From Solirubrobacter sp963792915 (lineage in GTDB: Bacteria > Actinomycetota > Thermoleophilia > Solirubrobacterales > Solirubrobacteraceae), in the NCBI GenBank assembly GCA_963792915.1, contig CAWBYD010000007.1, positions 749,849-813,848 on the forward strand: a DNA stretch of 64,000 nt, in the 5' to 3' direction. Shown piece by piece: positions 51,772-60,259 of the stretch. Both the position numbers and the translations under genes were made by a program. Every line of letters starts with the position of its first letter. Position 1 is the first letter of the stretch. Below the pieces are notes generated by a model. That model had not been told where the DNA came from, searched no databases, and was given only the letters and a program-made list of their open reading frames with translations.

Positions 51772-52166
51772 CGCGCGGCGAGCGCCAGCCCGCGCCTGGC
51801 TCCGAGCTGCCGGAGCAGCGTTAGGTTGTCGGAGGCCGTCCAGTCCTCGGCGATGCGGCCGTCTTCGAAGCGGCTGATCGTGATGCCCGGGAGGGTCACG
51901 CGGCGGCTGCGGTGGGTGCCGTGGAGCGTCCAGCGCGAGGCGACGCGGTCGCCCTCGGTGATCTGGTCGACGACGTCGATCCGCAGGTCAGCGAACAGCG
52001 CGCGATACAAGGCGACCGAGCGAGCGATCCCCTCGTGGCCGTGGAACTCGAGCGCGTTGACGTGATCGGCGAAGTCAGGCGCGTAGAGCTCAGGCGCACG
52101 CTCGAGGTCACCGCGAGCGCACACCTGCTCGAGCGCGGTGCGGGCGTGCAGCGCCGGGTCATGCAT
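51741..52166 (-). CDS. SnoaL-like ester cyclase/NTF2-fold protein
   Basis: 141-residue alpha+beta cone protein. Family blocks: LYAPDFADHVNALEFHGHEGIARSVALYRALFADLRIDV and GDRVASRWTLHGTH. Polyketide cyclases and many unknown enzymes share this fold. Start overlaps the upstream methyltransferase by 8 bp; last gene of the minus-strand operon. Confidence 0.85.
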   Translation of the reverse strand: MHDPALHARTALEQVCARGDLERAPELYAPDFADHVNALEFHGHEGIARSVALYRALFADLRIDVVDQITEGDRVASRWTLHGTHRSRRVTLPGITISRFEDGRIAEDWTASDNLTLLRQLGARRGLALAARYLAGLLRRA

Positions 52167-52923
52167 GGCCGCGAACCGCCCACGCGCGGGCCTCGAGGCG
52201 GAAGGACCCCTCGGGCGCGGCGAGGCGACGGCGGAACTCCTCGCGCAGCGCCGCTCGGCGGCGGTCATCGAGCGAGCGGCAATAGGCGCTGCTGAAGCCG
52301 GCGCCGGCCGCGAACGAGAACCACGCGTCGTCGAAGCCGTCATAGCGGGCCCCCGCCGAGAGCTCCTCGGTCTCCGGGTCAGCGATCCCCGCTCGCTCCC
52401 ACAGCCGGCCTAGGCCCTCGCGTGTGCACCACGGATTGGTGCTGTCGTCGCCAGCGTCGCGCGCACCGTCGGGGTCCACGTCTCTGACCGCGGCCCAGTA
52501 CGCGTCGAGCAACGGCATCCCGCCGCGGAAGTCCCACACACACGCCGCGACCACTCCGCCAGGACCTGCGACGCGGCGCATCTCGCGGACGGCGGCCGGC
52601 GCGTCGTCGAGCGCTTGGACGACGAGCTGCGCGAGTACCACGTCGAACGCACCGTCGTCAAACGGCAGCGCCCCTGCCGAGCCGACGCGGACCGCCGCGC
52701 CGGGCACCCGCCGCCGGCATGCGTCGGCGTAGTCCACGGAGGGATCGACCGCCGCCACGCGATCGGCGCCGACGATCTGCGCCAGCCGCGCGGTGAGCGC
52801 GCCGGTCCCGCCCCCGACGTCGAGCACGCGCATGCCCGGCTCGACGCCGGCGAAGCGCGTGAACGCGGCCGAGAGCTCCGGTCCGTAGCGGCCGGTATGC
52901 CGGTCGTAGGCCTCGGCGCTCAC
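52159..52923 (-). CDS. SAM-dependent methyltransferase
   Basis: 254-residue class I methyltransferase: VLDVGGGTGALTARLA (motif I), AAVDPSVDY (II), VVLAQLVVQAL (IV), RRVAGPGGVVAACVWD (V). GTG start overlaps the cysteine desulfurase stop (GTGA), so it is made with it. Acceptor unknown; the sulfur context suggests a thiol or chalcogenide. Confidence 0.87.
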   Translation of the reverse strand: MSAEAYDRHTGRYGPELSAAFTRFAGVEPGMRVLDVGGGTGALTARLAQIVGADRVAAVDPSVDYADACRRRVPGAAVRVGSAGALPFDDGAFDVVLAQLVVQALDDAPAAVREMRRVAGPGGVVAACVWDFRGGMPLLDAYWAAVRDVDPDGARDAGDDSTNPWCTREGLGRLWERAGIADPETEELSAGARYDGFDDAWFSFAAGAGFSSAYCRSLDDRRRAALREEFRRRLAAPEGSFRLEARAWAVRGHA

Positions 52924-54065
52924 GCCGGGATCTCGAGTCGATCGGTCGCGGCGGCGTCGGCGAGCAGCGCCGCAGCGGCGTCGATCTCGGCCTCGGTGGT
53001 GTCGTAGCCGAGGCTGAGGCGGACGGCGCCGAGCGCGCGCGCCGGCTCGATTCCCATCGCGGTCAGGACTGGCGAGGGTTCGGTGCGGCCGGAGTGGCAG
53101 GCGGAGCCGGTGGCCGCAGCGATCGCGGGTGTGCGCGCGAGCAGGCGCTCGGCGTCGCTGCCGGGGAAGCTGACGTTGAGCGTGTTCGGCAGCCGCCTGT
53201 CGGGATCGCCGTTGAGCTGCAGGCCCGGGACGGCTGCGCGCAGTGCCGCGTGGAGCCGGTCGCGCAGCGCCCGGACTTCGAGCTCCGCTCCGGCTTGCCG
53301 CCGCTGCGCGGCGAGCGCGCACGCGGCGCCGAGGCCGGCGATGTAAGGCACGTTCTCGGTCCCGGCGCGCCGGCCGCGCTCATGCCCGCCACCGTGGATC
53401 ACCGGATCGAGGCGGGTGCCGGGGCGGACGTAGAGCGCGCCGATGCCCTTGGGCGCGCCCATCTTGTGACCGACGATCGTGAGCAGGTCGACGCCGAGCT
53501 CGTCGATCTCGGTCCCGATCTTCCCGACCGCCTGCGCCGCGTCGGAGTGCATCGCGACGCCGTGCTCGCAGACGCTCCGCGCGATCTCGGCGATCGGCTG
53601 CAGCGTCCCGACCTCATTGTTGGCGCGCATGATGCTCACGACGGCGGTGCCCGGCTCGATCGAGCGGCGCACGTCGTCGGGGTCGACGATCCCGCACCGA
53701 TCGACACCGACGCGCGTGACCCGGAATCCGAGCCGGCGCTCAAGGTACTCGCACGCCGCGAGGACAGCGGGGTGCTCGATCGCGGACGTGACGATGTGAT
53801 TGCGCTCGCCGAGCTGCGCCAGCGCGACGCCGACGATCGCCAGGTTGTCGGCCTCGCTCCCACTGCCCGTGAAGACGACGCCTTCGGGCTCGCCGCCGAG
53901 CAGTGCGGCGACCTGCTCGCGGGCGTGCTCGACCGCCGCACGGGCCGCGCGCCCGTGAGCGTGCGCGCTCGACGGGTTGCCGAAGCCGTCATCCAAGTAC
54001 GGGCGCATGGCGTCGCGGACCTCGTCCGCGATCGGCGTCGTCGCGTTGTGGTCGAGGTAGATCAT
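52920..54065 (-). CDS. Cysteine desulfurase (NifS/IscS class)
   Basis: 381-residue PLP enzyme moving sulfur from cysteine to an enzyme persulfide. Start M-I-Y-L-D-H-N-A-T-T-P; PLP Lys K201 in VGHKMGAPKG; catalytic Cys C323 in ATGSACHSGRTEPS (the longer, IscS-like loop). No IscU/SufU scaffold is adjacent, so it probably feeds persulfide to the local enzymes instead of Fe-S assembly. ATG overlaps the upstream TGA (ATGA). Confidence 0.93.
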   Translation of the reverse strand: MIYLDHNATTPIADEVRDAMRPYLDDGFGNPSSAHAHGRAARAAVEHAREQVAALLGGEPEGVVFTGSGSEADNLAIVGVALAQLGERNHIVTSAIEHPAVLAACEYLERRLGFRVTRVGVDRCGIVDPDDVRRSIEPGTAVVSIMRANNEVGTLQPIAEIARSVCEHGVAMHSDAAQAVGKIGTEIDELGVDLLTIVGHKMGAPKGIGALYVRPGTRLDPVIHGGGHERGRRAGTENVPYIAGLGAACALAAQRRQAGAELEVRALRDRLHAALRAAVPGLQLNGDPDRRLPNTLNVSFPGSDAERLLARTPAIAAATGSACHSGRTEPSPVLTAMGIEPARALGAVRLSLGYDTTEAEIDAAAALLADAAATDRLEIPA

Positions 54066-54470
54066 CGGTGGGGCTTGGTGGCGCGGATGGTTGAGCCGAT
54101 CTCGTCGACCACCGCGTCCTTGTCGGTCACGAGGGCGATCACGCCGTTGGAGATCGCGACGCCGACGCTTTCGTCATCGCGGGCGAGCGGCTCGATCAGC
54201 GCCTCCTGCAGCAAGACGTTCGCGAAGCCCATACCGAACAGCTCGCCGCGGCCAATCGCGGTGCCGCTCGAAGAGTCCCGTGGCGGGCGGTGCGCCGGCC
54301 GACTCGATCGCGTCGGCGTAGCCGGGCAGCCCAACGCGAACGCCTCCTTTGGTGAGGAACGTCGTGACGGACTTGCCCGCGGTGGTAGCCACGAGGAACG
54401 CGACAGCGACCTTGTCGGCGTCTTCGTGACCTAACGTGAGGTTGATGACGGCCTTGCCGCTGTCGGACAT
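54062..54470 (-). pseudogene. DsrE-family fragment joined to a methyltransferase fragment
   Basis: From the ATG at 54,470 the frame reads a DsrE-like protein (KAVINLTLGHEDADKVAVAF ... TTFLTKGGVRVGLPGYADAI) to about residue 68 and then degenerates. In another frame from about 54,250 comes NVLLQEALIEPLARDDESVG then AISNGVIALVTDKDAVVDEI, which matches the middle of an ArsM-like methyltransferase. This second piece ends in the TGA overlapping the cysteine desulfurase ATG. I read it as two truncated genes fused by deletion. Confidence 0.6.
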
Positions 54471-54486
54471 GTCCGGTGCTCCTCTG

Positions 54487-55266
54487 TCAGCCGCGCCGCG
54501 CGAGTAGCGAGATGCTCATGACGCCGTACTTCTGGGTCGCGTTGTCGGCGCGCCCGGAGACGAAGCGGTATTCGGTGTTCTGGCGCCAGGTCTCGATCGT
54601 GAAGCCGGCGTCCTCGATGGCAGCGCGGTAGCCGTCGCGCCGCATCGCACCGCCGATGCACGCGGCCCACAGCGCGGCGTCGCAGGTCACGCCCTCGGGC
54701 AGCTGGTGCTCGGTGACGATGTCGGCCAGCGCGAGCCGGCCACCAGGACGCAGTGCGCGTGCGGCGGCGGCGAACACGGCGGGCTTGTCGGCGGAGAGGT
54801 TGATGACCCCGTTTGAGATCACGCAGTCGACGCTTGCGTCATCGACAGGCGGTGTCTCGATGTAGCCCTCGCGGAACTCCGCCGCGTCGATCGCGCCCTC
54901 CTCGCCGAGCCGGCGGGCCTTTGCGAGCTGCGCGTCGGTCATGTCGACGCCGATCGCCTTGCCGTCCGGTCCGGTGGCGAGCGCGGCGAGGAAGCTGTCC
55001 ATGCCCGAGCCGCTGCCGAGGTCCAGGATCGTCTCGCCGGGTGCGATCGCGGCGAGGTCGAGAAAGTAGCCGACGCCGGCAAAGGAATCGATCGCCGCGG
55101 CGGGTATCCGGTCGAGGTCGGCGGGCGGGTAGCCGAGGCGCTCGGCGAGCGGGCGACCAGTCTCGAAGTGGAACTCGCGCTCGGGCTCGAGCGCGACCTC
55201 CTCGTACATGCTCTGGACGGGCTGCTTGAGCTCGGTGGTGTCGAGCTGGCGGACATCGGTGGTCAT
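54487..55266 (-). CDS. ArsM-like SAM methyltransferase
   Basis: 259-residue methyltransferase similar to arsenite methyltransferases: LDLGSGSGMDSF (81-92), GVDMTDAQLAKAR, ISNGVINLSADK, LRPGGRLALADIV. ArsM enzymes have Cys in the S-N-C-V motif; here it is Gly (G153), so arsenite binding is doubtful. C148, C200 and a C-I-G-G segment remain. Another acceptor (Se, Te, S or a small molecule) is possible. ATG with GAGGAG upstream. Confidence 0.82.
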   Translation of the reverse strand: MTTDVRQLDTTELKQPVQSMYEEVALEPEREFHFETGRPLAERLGYPPADLDRIPAAAIDSFAGVGYFLDLAAIAPGETILDLGSGSGMDSFLAALATGPDGKAIGVDMTDAQLAKARRLGEEGAIDAAEFREGYIETPPVDDASVDCVISNGVINLSADKPAVFAAAARALRPGGRLALADIVTEHQLPEGVTCDAALWAACIGGAMRRDGYRAAIEDAGFTIETWRQNTEYRFVSGRADNATQKYGVMSISLLARRG

Positions 55267-55277
55267 GCGGGTTCTCC

Positions 55278-55655
55278 TCAGATGGTGATCGGGTCGCGAG
55301 GCGCGCGCCGGTGCTCCAGCCGAGCCAACGTCTGCGACGGCAGGCTCAGGTTGGTGGCGGTCACCGTGACGCAGGCCGCGACGAGGAGGCCGCCGAGCAC
55401 GAGCGCCATCGTGGCGGCACCGGCGGCGACCAGCATCGCGACGATCGCGAGCCAGACGGTCGCGACCTCGAACGCGTCGCGCCGGCAGCGCGGGTTGGGA
55501 GCGAGCACCGGACCGCCGAGGACGTGGCGCGCGCCGTAGTTCCGCAGGTGGTCGAACGGATGGTGGGCGGCGAAGCTCGCGACCAGGCCGATTCCCGTCA
55601 GGGCGAACACCATGAGTGAAGACCGGGGCACGAGCGCGACGACGACGAAGCTCAC
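55278..55655 (-). CDS. DUF4395-like membrane protein
   Basis: 125-residue protein with four helices; the GVLGGPVLAPNPRCRRDA-like loop (RHVLGGPVLAPNPRCRRDAF) and an AHHPFDHLRNYG segment resemble DUF4395. GTG start. Possibly a membrane partner of the sulfur enzymes. Family call tentative. Confidence 0.62.
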   Translation of the reverse strand: MSFVVVALVPRSSLMVFALTGIGLVASFAAHHPFDHLRNYGARHVLGGPVLAPNPRCRRDAFEVATVWLAIVAMLVAAGAATMALVLGGLLVAACVTVTATNLSLPSQTLARLEHRRAPRDPITI

Positions 55656-55761
55656 GCAAGGCCGGCCGAGAAGCGCAAGCCGACGGCCAACTGGCGACGC
55701 TCGGCAACGGCGAGGCAGTAGCCCTCTGCCGTGAGGTTCTCGCGCATCCAGACCCCGGCGT

Positions 55762-55836
55762 TCACGCGACCGACTCCACGGCGTAAGCGTCGGCAGCCTC
55801 GAAGTGGTGACCGCACGGGCAGTCGATGGCGCGCAT
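55762..55836 (-). CDS. Tiny DUF1059-like N-terminal peptide
   Basis: 24 codons from an ATG preceded by GGGAGG. The start M-R-A-I-D-C-P-C-G-H-H-F-E-A-A-D resembles the first 16 residues of DUF1059 proteins. Frame ends early, so either a peptide or a truncated gene. Confidence 0.32.
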   Translation of the reverse strand: MRAIDCPCGHHFEAADAYAVESVA

Positions 55837-55853
55837 CCGGTCCTCCCGATCGT

Positions 55854-56519
55854 TCACGCTGCCCGCTTGCGTTTAGCGGACTTGCCGGCGAGCCGCCATT
55901 CCGGCCAGCCCTCCTGAAGACGCCGCGCGTCTCGGCCATCCGCGCGCAGGCGACGGACGGCCTCGTGCGCGTAGGCGCAGAACGGGCCACGGCAGTAGGC
56001 CACGACCTCGCGGTCGGCGGGAAGCTCGGCCAGCCGGTCTTCGAGCTCATCGATCGGGATCGAGCGCGCGCCCGCGATGTGTCCGGCCTCGTACTCCTCC
56101 GCGGGGCGGACGTCGACGAGCACGACGTCGCCCTTGCGCAGCCGTGCGATCAGCTCGTCGCGCCCGATCGCGTCGACGTCCTCGCCGAGGTAATCGCGCG
56201 CCGCGCGCTCGACGTCGCCAAGCCGCGCGATCGACGCGTCGCGCAGCGCCAGCCACAGCCGCAGCGCCCCGTCGCCGGCGAGCGCGTAGCGGGTGCTGGT
56301 CCCCTCGCGCGTGCGCGTAACCATCCCCGCGGCGTGCAGCGCCTGCAGGTGCTGGGAGGCGTTGGCTGTCGACTGCTCGCTTGCGCGCGCGAGCTCGTCG
56401 ACGGTGCGCGGCGCCTGCGCGAGCAGGTCGAGCAGCTCGAGCCGTACCGGGCTCGCGAAGGCCTTGCCCATCAGCGCGATCGCCTCGAACAGCGCGCTCT
56501 TCTCGGCCCGGGATGCCAT
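55854..56519 (-). CDS. ArsR-rhodanese fusion regulator
   Basis: 221-residue protein: ArsR-type winged helix (residues 10-85; TVDELARASEQSTANASQHLQAL) joined to a rhodanese domain (120-210). Rhodanese active loop is C176-R-G-P-F-C181 in VVAYCRGPFCAYA, with GHIAGARSIP upstream. Such fusions can sense reactive sulfur by a persulfide or disulfide on the loop. It heads the minus operon and is divergent from an MBL gene, the ideal place for a local repressor. Confidence 0.9.
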   Translation of the reverse strand: MASRAEKSALFEAIALMGKAFASPVRLELLDLLAQAPRTVDELARASEQSTANASQHLQALHAAGMVTRTREGTSTRYALAGDGALRLWLALRDASIARLGDVERAARDYLGEDVDAIGRDELIARLRKGDVVLVDVRPAEEYEAGHIAGARSIPIDELEDRLAELPADREVVAYCRGPFCAYAHEAVRRLRADGRDARRLQEGWPEWRLAGKSAKRKRAA

Positions 56520-56586
56520 CCGTTGTTATTCAATAGATCGCTTGATAGTTTGTCAAGCCAATGAACTCGAACCCTCGGAGGCCGTG
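56520..56586. promoter_or_regulatory. Divergent promoter with ArsR operator candidate
   Basis: 67-bp AT-rich gap between divergent starts. CTTGA-TAGTTTG-TCAAG (56,541-56,557) is a perfect inverted repeat, and TCAATAGATCGCTTGA overlaps it. GGAGG at 56,577-56,581 serves the MBL start. The AT content is far above the surroundings. Confidence 0.6.
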
Positions 56587-57351
56587 GTGTTCTTCCGCCA
56601 GTTGCTGAACGACGAGACAGCGTGCGCGTCCTACCTGCTCGGGTGCAAGACGCACCCTCAACTCGCCGTCGTCGATCCCCACGTCGACCTCGTCGACGAG
56701 TACCTCGCGCTCGCCGAACGTCAGGGCGCGCCGATCGTCGCGGTCTTCGAGACGCACGTGCAGGCCGACCATGTCTCCGGCCTGCCCGCGCTGGTCGAGC
56801 GCACCGGCGCGACGGCGTATCTGCCCGCGGGGTCCGGCGTCGAGTTCGACCATCACGCGCTCGCCGACGGCGACGTCGTGCGCCTCGGCAACACCGGGCT
56901 GCGCGCGATCGCGACGCCCGGGCATGCGCTCGCCCACCACGCCTACCTCGTGACCGACCACGCCCGCGGTGACGAGCCGTGGCTCGTGCTCAGCGGCGAC
57001 GCGCTGCTGGTCGGCGACGCCGGCCGGCCGGACCTGCACGCGCACGGCGACGAGACCGTCGAGACGATGGCGCGCACGCTGTATCGCTCGCTGACCGAGC
57101 GCCTGCTCACGCTCCCCGATCACCTGGTCCTCTACCCCGGCCACTACTCCGGCTCGCTCTGCGGCCGGGGCCTGTCCGCCAACCCCGCCTCGACGATCGG
57201 CTTCGAGCGCCGCCACAACCGCGCGCTGGGACTCGACTCCGAGGACGCGTTCGTCGCCGAGATCACGCGCGAGATCCCGCCCGCCCCGCCGCAGCAGGCT
57301 GCGATCGTCGCCGCCAACCGCAGCGGCAGGACGACCGCCGACGTCAGATGA
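56587..57351 (+). CDS. MBL-fold persulfide-dioxygenase-like hydrolase
   Basis: 254-residue metallo-beta-lactamase-fold enzyme of the ETHE1/BlhA kind. Metal residues: H57 in ETHVQADHVSG, then D61 and H62; ATPGHALAHH; LSGDALLVGDAGRPDL; LYPGHYSG. Residue 59, usually His in T-H-x-H-A-D-H, is Gln. GTG at 56,587 follows GGAGG by 5 bases. Relatives oxidise glutathione or other persulfides to sulfite. Stop overlaps the MFS start (ATGA). Confidence 0.85.
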   Translation: MFFRQLLNDETACASYLLGCKTHPQLAVVDPHVDLVDEYLALAERQGAPIVAVFETHVQADHVSGLPALVERTGATAYLPAGSGVEFDHHALADGDVVRLGNTGLRAIATPGHALAHHAYLVTDHARGDEPWLVLSGDALLVGDAGRPDLHAHGDETVETMARTLYRSLTERLLTLPDHLVLYPGHYSGSLCGRGLSANPASTIGFERRHNRALGLDSEDAFVAEITREIPPAPPQQAAIVAANRSGRTTADVR

Positions 57352-58652
57352 CCTCACCGGTCCGGCTCGGGCTGCGCGAGAACCGCGCACAGTTCTCGCT
57401 GCTGGTCGCGATCAACGCGTTCGTCGGCGCGATGGTCGGGCTGGAGCGCTCGACCCTCCCGCTCGTCGGTCGCGAGGACTTCCACCTCAGCTCGAGCGCG
57501 GCCGTGCTGGCGTTCATCGTCGCCTTCGGGCTCGCCAAGGCGTTCACGAACCTCGGCGCCGGGGCGTTGGCGGCGCGTGCAGGACGGCGCCGGCTGCTGA
57601 TCGCCGGATGGGCGTTCGCACTGCCGGTGCCGCTGCTGATCGCGGCGGCGCCGAGCTGGGGATGGATCGTGTTCGCCAACGTCCTGCTCGGCGTCAACCA
57701 GGGCTTGGCGTGGTCCATGACCGTGGTGATGAAGATCGACCTCGTGGGTCCTCGACGGCGGGGTCTTGCGCTCGGACTCAACGAGGCGGCTGGCTACGGC
57801 GGCCTCGCGCTCGCCGCGGGCGTGAGCGGCTGGCTGGCCGCCGAGTTCGCCGCCCGCGACGTGCTCGTCGTCGCCGGGGCGGCCATCGCGCTCGTCGGGT
57901 TGCTCGTGTCGGTCCTGTTCGTGCGCGACACCGCCGCGCACGTCGCGCTCGAGCAGGCCGGCCACCACAGCGACGGCACTCCGCCACGCCTCGCGGAGGC
58001 ATTCGCCGCCGCCAGTTACCGCGTCCCGGCACTGCGCGTCTGCTCCCAGGCGGGGCTCGTGAACAACCTCAACGACGGGCTCGCGTGGGGGCTCGTGCCC
58101 CTATTCCTCGCCGCCCACGGCGCCGGGGCGCCCGCGATCGGCCTTGTCGCCGCCGTCTATCCCGGCGTCTGGAGCACCGCGCAGATCGCCACCGGCCACT
58201 GGTCGGACACGGTCGGCCGCAAGCCGCTGATCGCCGCCGGCATGCTCCTGCAGGCCGTCGCGCTTGCGGTGCTGGCGCTCAGCGGGGGCGAGGTCGCGAT
58301 CGCGACCGCCGCCGCGGCGCTGCTGGGCATCGGCACGGCGCTGGTCTACCCGACGCTGATCGCCGCAATCTCCGACGCCGTGTCACCGGTCGCCCGAGCC
58401 CCCGTCGTCGGCGTCTACCGATTCTGGCGCGACATGGGCTACGCGCTCGGCGCCGTGATCGCCGGCGCCGTCGCCGACAGCGTCGGCTACGGCGGCGCGA
58501 TCGCCGTCGTCGCGGCGCTCACCGCCGCGTCCGGCATCTGGGTGCTCCTCGACATGCCCGCCGAGCGCCGGCTCCGGCAGACGAGCGGCGCGAGCGTCCA
58601 CGGAGCGCCGGTCGGGACGGACGGCGACGTCGAGCGCCGCGGACTGGCCTGA
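57348..58652 (+). CDS. MFS transporter
   Basis: 434-residue major-facilitator permease with 12 helices; loop motif GALAARAGRRRLLIAG after TM2 and GHWSDTVGRKPLIAAG after TM8. Coupled by ATGA to the MBL gene. Possible export of sulfite, methylated product or another toxic sulfur compound; substrate is inference. Confidence 0.88.
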   Translation: MTSPVRLGLRENRAQFSLLVAINAFVGAMVGLERSTLPLVGREDFHLSSSAAVLAFIVAFGLAKAFTNLGAGALAARAGRRRLLIAGWAFALPVPLLIAAAPSWGWIVFANVLLGVNQGLAWSMTVVMKIDLVGPRRRGLALGLNEAAGYGGLALAAGVSGWLAAEFAARDVLVVAGAAIALVGLLVSVLFVRDTAAHVALEQAGHHSDGTPPRLAEAFAAASYRVPALRVCSQAGLVNNLNDGLAWGLVPLFLAAHGAGAPAIGLVAAVYPGVWSTAQIATGHWSDTVGRKPLIAAGMLLQAVALAVLALSGGEVAIATAAAALLGIGTALVYPTLIAAISDAVSPVARAPVVGVYRFWRDMGYALGAVIAGAVADSVGYGGAIAVVAALTAASGIWVLLDMPAERRLRQTSGASVHGAPVGTDGDVERRGLA

Positions 58653-58765
58653 CAGCGAGACAACCATAGGCGCTCGCACGCCGGCGATAAGCGTGCGGCG
58701 TTCTGCGGACGCCCGCCGGAGCTTGTCCCGATGCAACGCGGCTGCCGCGAGCCGATGCTCCTCGG

Positions 58766-59113
58766 ATGAACGTCCTCGTAATCGTCAACGACCAGCCCTA
58801 CGGCAGCGAACGGCCCTACAACGCCCTCCGTCTCGCCGGGGCGCTGAGCAAGCGCGAGGACGTAGACGTGCGCGTGTTCCTGATGGGCGACGCCGTCGCA
58901 TGCGCAGTCGCCGGACAGCGGCTCCCGGACGGCCACTATCACCTCGACCGCATGCTCAAGCCACTGGTCCGTCGCGCGCGGGTCGGTTGCTGCGGGACCT
59001 GCCTCGATGCACGCGGCCTCTCCGAGGAGTTGCTCGTCGGAGGAGCGCGGCGCTCGACGCTCGACGAGCTCGCTGACTGGGCGCTGTGGGCCGACAAGAC
59101 GCTGACGTTCTGA
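58766..59113 (+). CDS. DsrE-family sulfur-relay protein
   Basis: 115-residue DsrE/TusD-like protein (M-N-V-L-V-I-V-N-D-Q-P-Y-G-S-E-R-P-Y-N-A). Candidate sulfur-carrying cysteines C75, C76 and C79 in VGCCGTCLDARG. These proteins bind sulfur as persulfide and hand it on. It ends the plus-strand side of the cluster. Confidence 0.85.
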   Translation: MNVLVIVNDQPYGSERPYNALRLAGALSKREDVDVRVFLMGDAVACAVAGQRLPDGHYHLDRMLKPLVRRARVGCCGTCLDARGLSEELLVGGARRSTLDELADWALWADKTLTF

Positions 59114-59695
59114 GATTCGAGAAGCGCAGGATCGCGCATCGCGATCGCGAACGTCGCCGCCGCCGCACTCGTGGTCGCGAAGCTGCTCGTCCAGATCGCG
59201 CTGACCGGGTCCAGCGCTGAACGCAGCGTCCCCCGGCCCTCTCGCCTCCCAGGCGAACGGAATGTCGCCCGGCGCATGCCCGTCGCTATCGCCACGGACG
59301 ACCCACGAGAGCGCTGCCGCAGCGTGCAGCGCCGACTGAACCGCTGAGCTAAGCGGGCCCAAGCGCTCGCCCTCCATCTCCCGCTCGTCCGAGGGAGCAG
59401 TGAGCCGCGGGTCGCGGAGCGTGCCGGGGACCGTTGGTCTCCCCAAGGAGCGGCAGCCTCGACCGTGCTCCTGCCTTGACACCACGCGGCTGCGACGGAG
59501 GAACGCGGTGCATAGGCACGCGTCGGCGGACGTGATTGTCACGAGAGGACTGAGCTCCAACCCCGTCGCTTGCGCAATGCGCGACGAGCAGCGGTTCGCG
59601 AGCCGGACCCGTCGCTACCGCATCGAGGCAATAGGAGCAGCCAGCGCCGACCCCTCGCCTCTCGCGCAGGTGGTCGCGCACTAGAAAGAGGCGCG
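59114..59695. other. 582-bp stretch without a recognisable gene
   Basis: Nothing codes for a placeable protein. A perfect hairpin GCGCTGC-N8-GCAGCGC lies at 59,311-59,332, and minus-strand 59,360-59,339 (GGGCCCGCTTAGCTCAGCGG) resembles the acceptor and D-arm of a tRNA without a complete cloverleaf. It separates the sulfur cluster from the integrative-element genes. Confidence 0.45.
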
Positions 59696-60259
59696 TCAGC
59701 CGGGGACGGTCCGGTGACGATCGGGTCGTTCGCGCGGGAGCGCTCCGAGTGCGTCCCTGATCGCGGTCCAGGAGAAACCGTGCTGGCTGACGGTGATCGA
59801 GTGCTCGCCCTCAAGAACCGTCGCGCCGGCTTGCTTAAGGCGCCTGATGTTCGGGCGATACGCCGGGTGGGCGGCGAGCGCAGCCTTGCAGTACATCGCG
59901 ACGACGATCGGGACCTCCAGGCCCAGCAGCTCGTTGAGCAAGCCCAGCGGCAGTGTGTCGTTGATGCCGGCCGCCCACTGGTTCACGGTGTTGAACGTCG
60001 CCGGCGCAACAAGCACCGCGTTCGCTGGCGGCAACTCGTCGGTCTCGTGCGGTAGGCGCGGCCTTGTCCGCACAGCGTGGCCGGTGACGTCGGCGAGGCT
60101 GCCGAGGTCGAGCCACGACGCCGCCGTCTGGGTCGGGATGGCGTACAGCTCCCATCCATCCTCCTGCAGCTGCCGTGCGGCCTCTCGCCAGTCCTGGACC
60201 GGCGGGGCGGCGCACATGATCCAATACAGGACTCGCGGTGCCTCTGTATCGGCCGTCAT
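59696..60259 (-). CDS. Flavoprotein (PPC-decarboxylase/LanD-like)
   Basis: 187-residue HFCD-family flavoprotein: LYWIMCAAPPVQDW start, VLVAPATFNTVNQWAAGINDTLPLGLLNELLG (the P-A-T-x-N-T FMN motif region) and PIVVAMYCKAAL. In actinomycete elements such a protein often follows an HTH-TPR regulator; here the ATG overlaps that regulator's stop (ATGA). Substrate unknown. Confidence 0.85.
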   Translation of the reverse strand: MTADTEAPRVLYWIMCAAPPVQDWREAARQLQEDGWELYAIPTQTAASWLDLGSLADVTGHAVRTRPRLPHETDELPPANAVLVAPATFNTVNQWAAGINDTLPLGLLNELLGLEVPIVVAMYCKAALAAHPAYRPNIRRLKQAGATVLEGEHSITVSQHGFSWTAIRDALGALPRERPDRHRTVPG

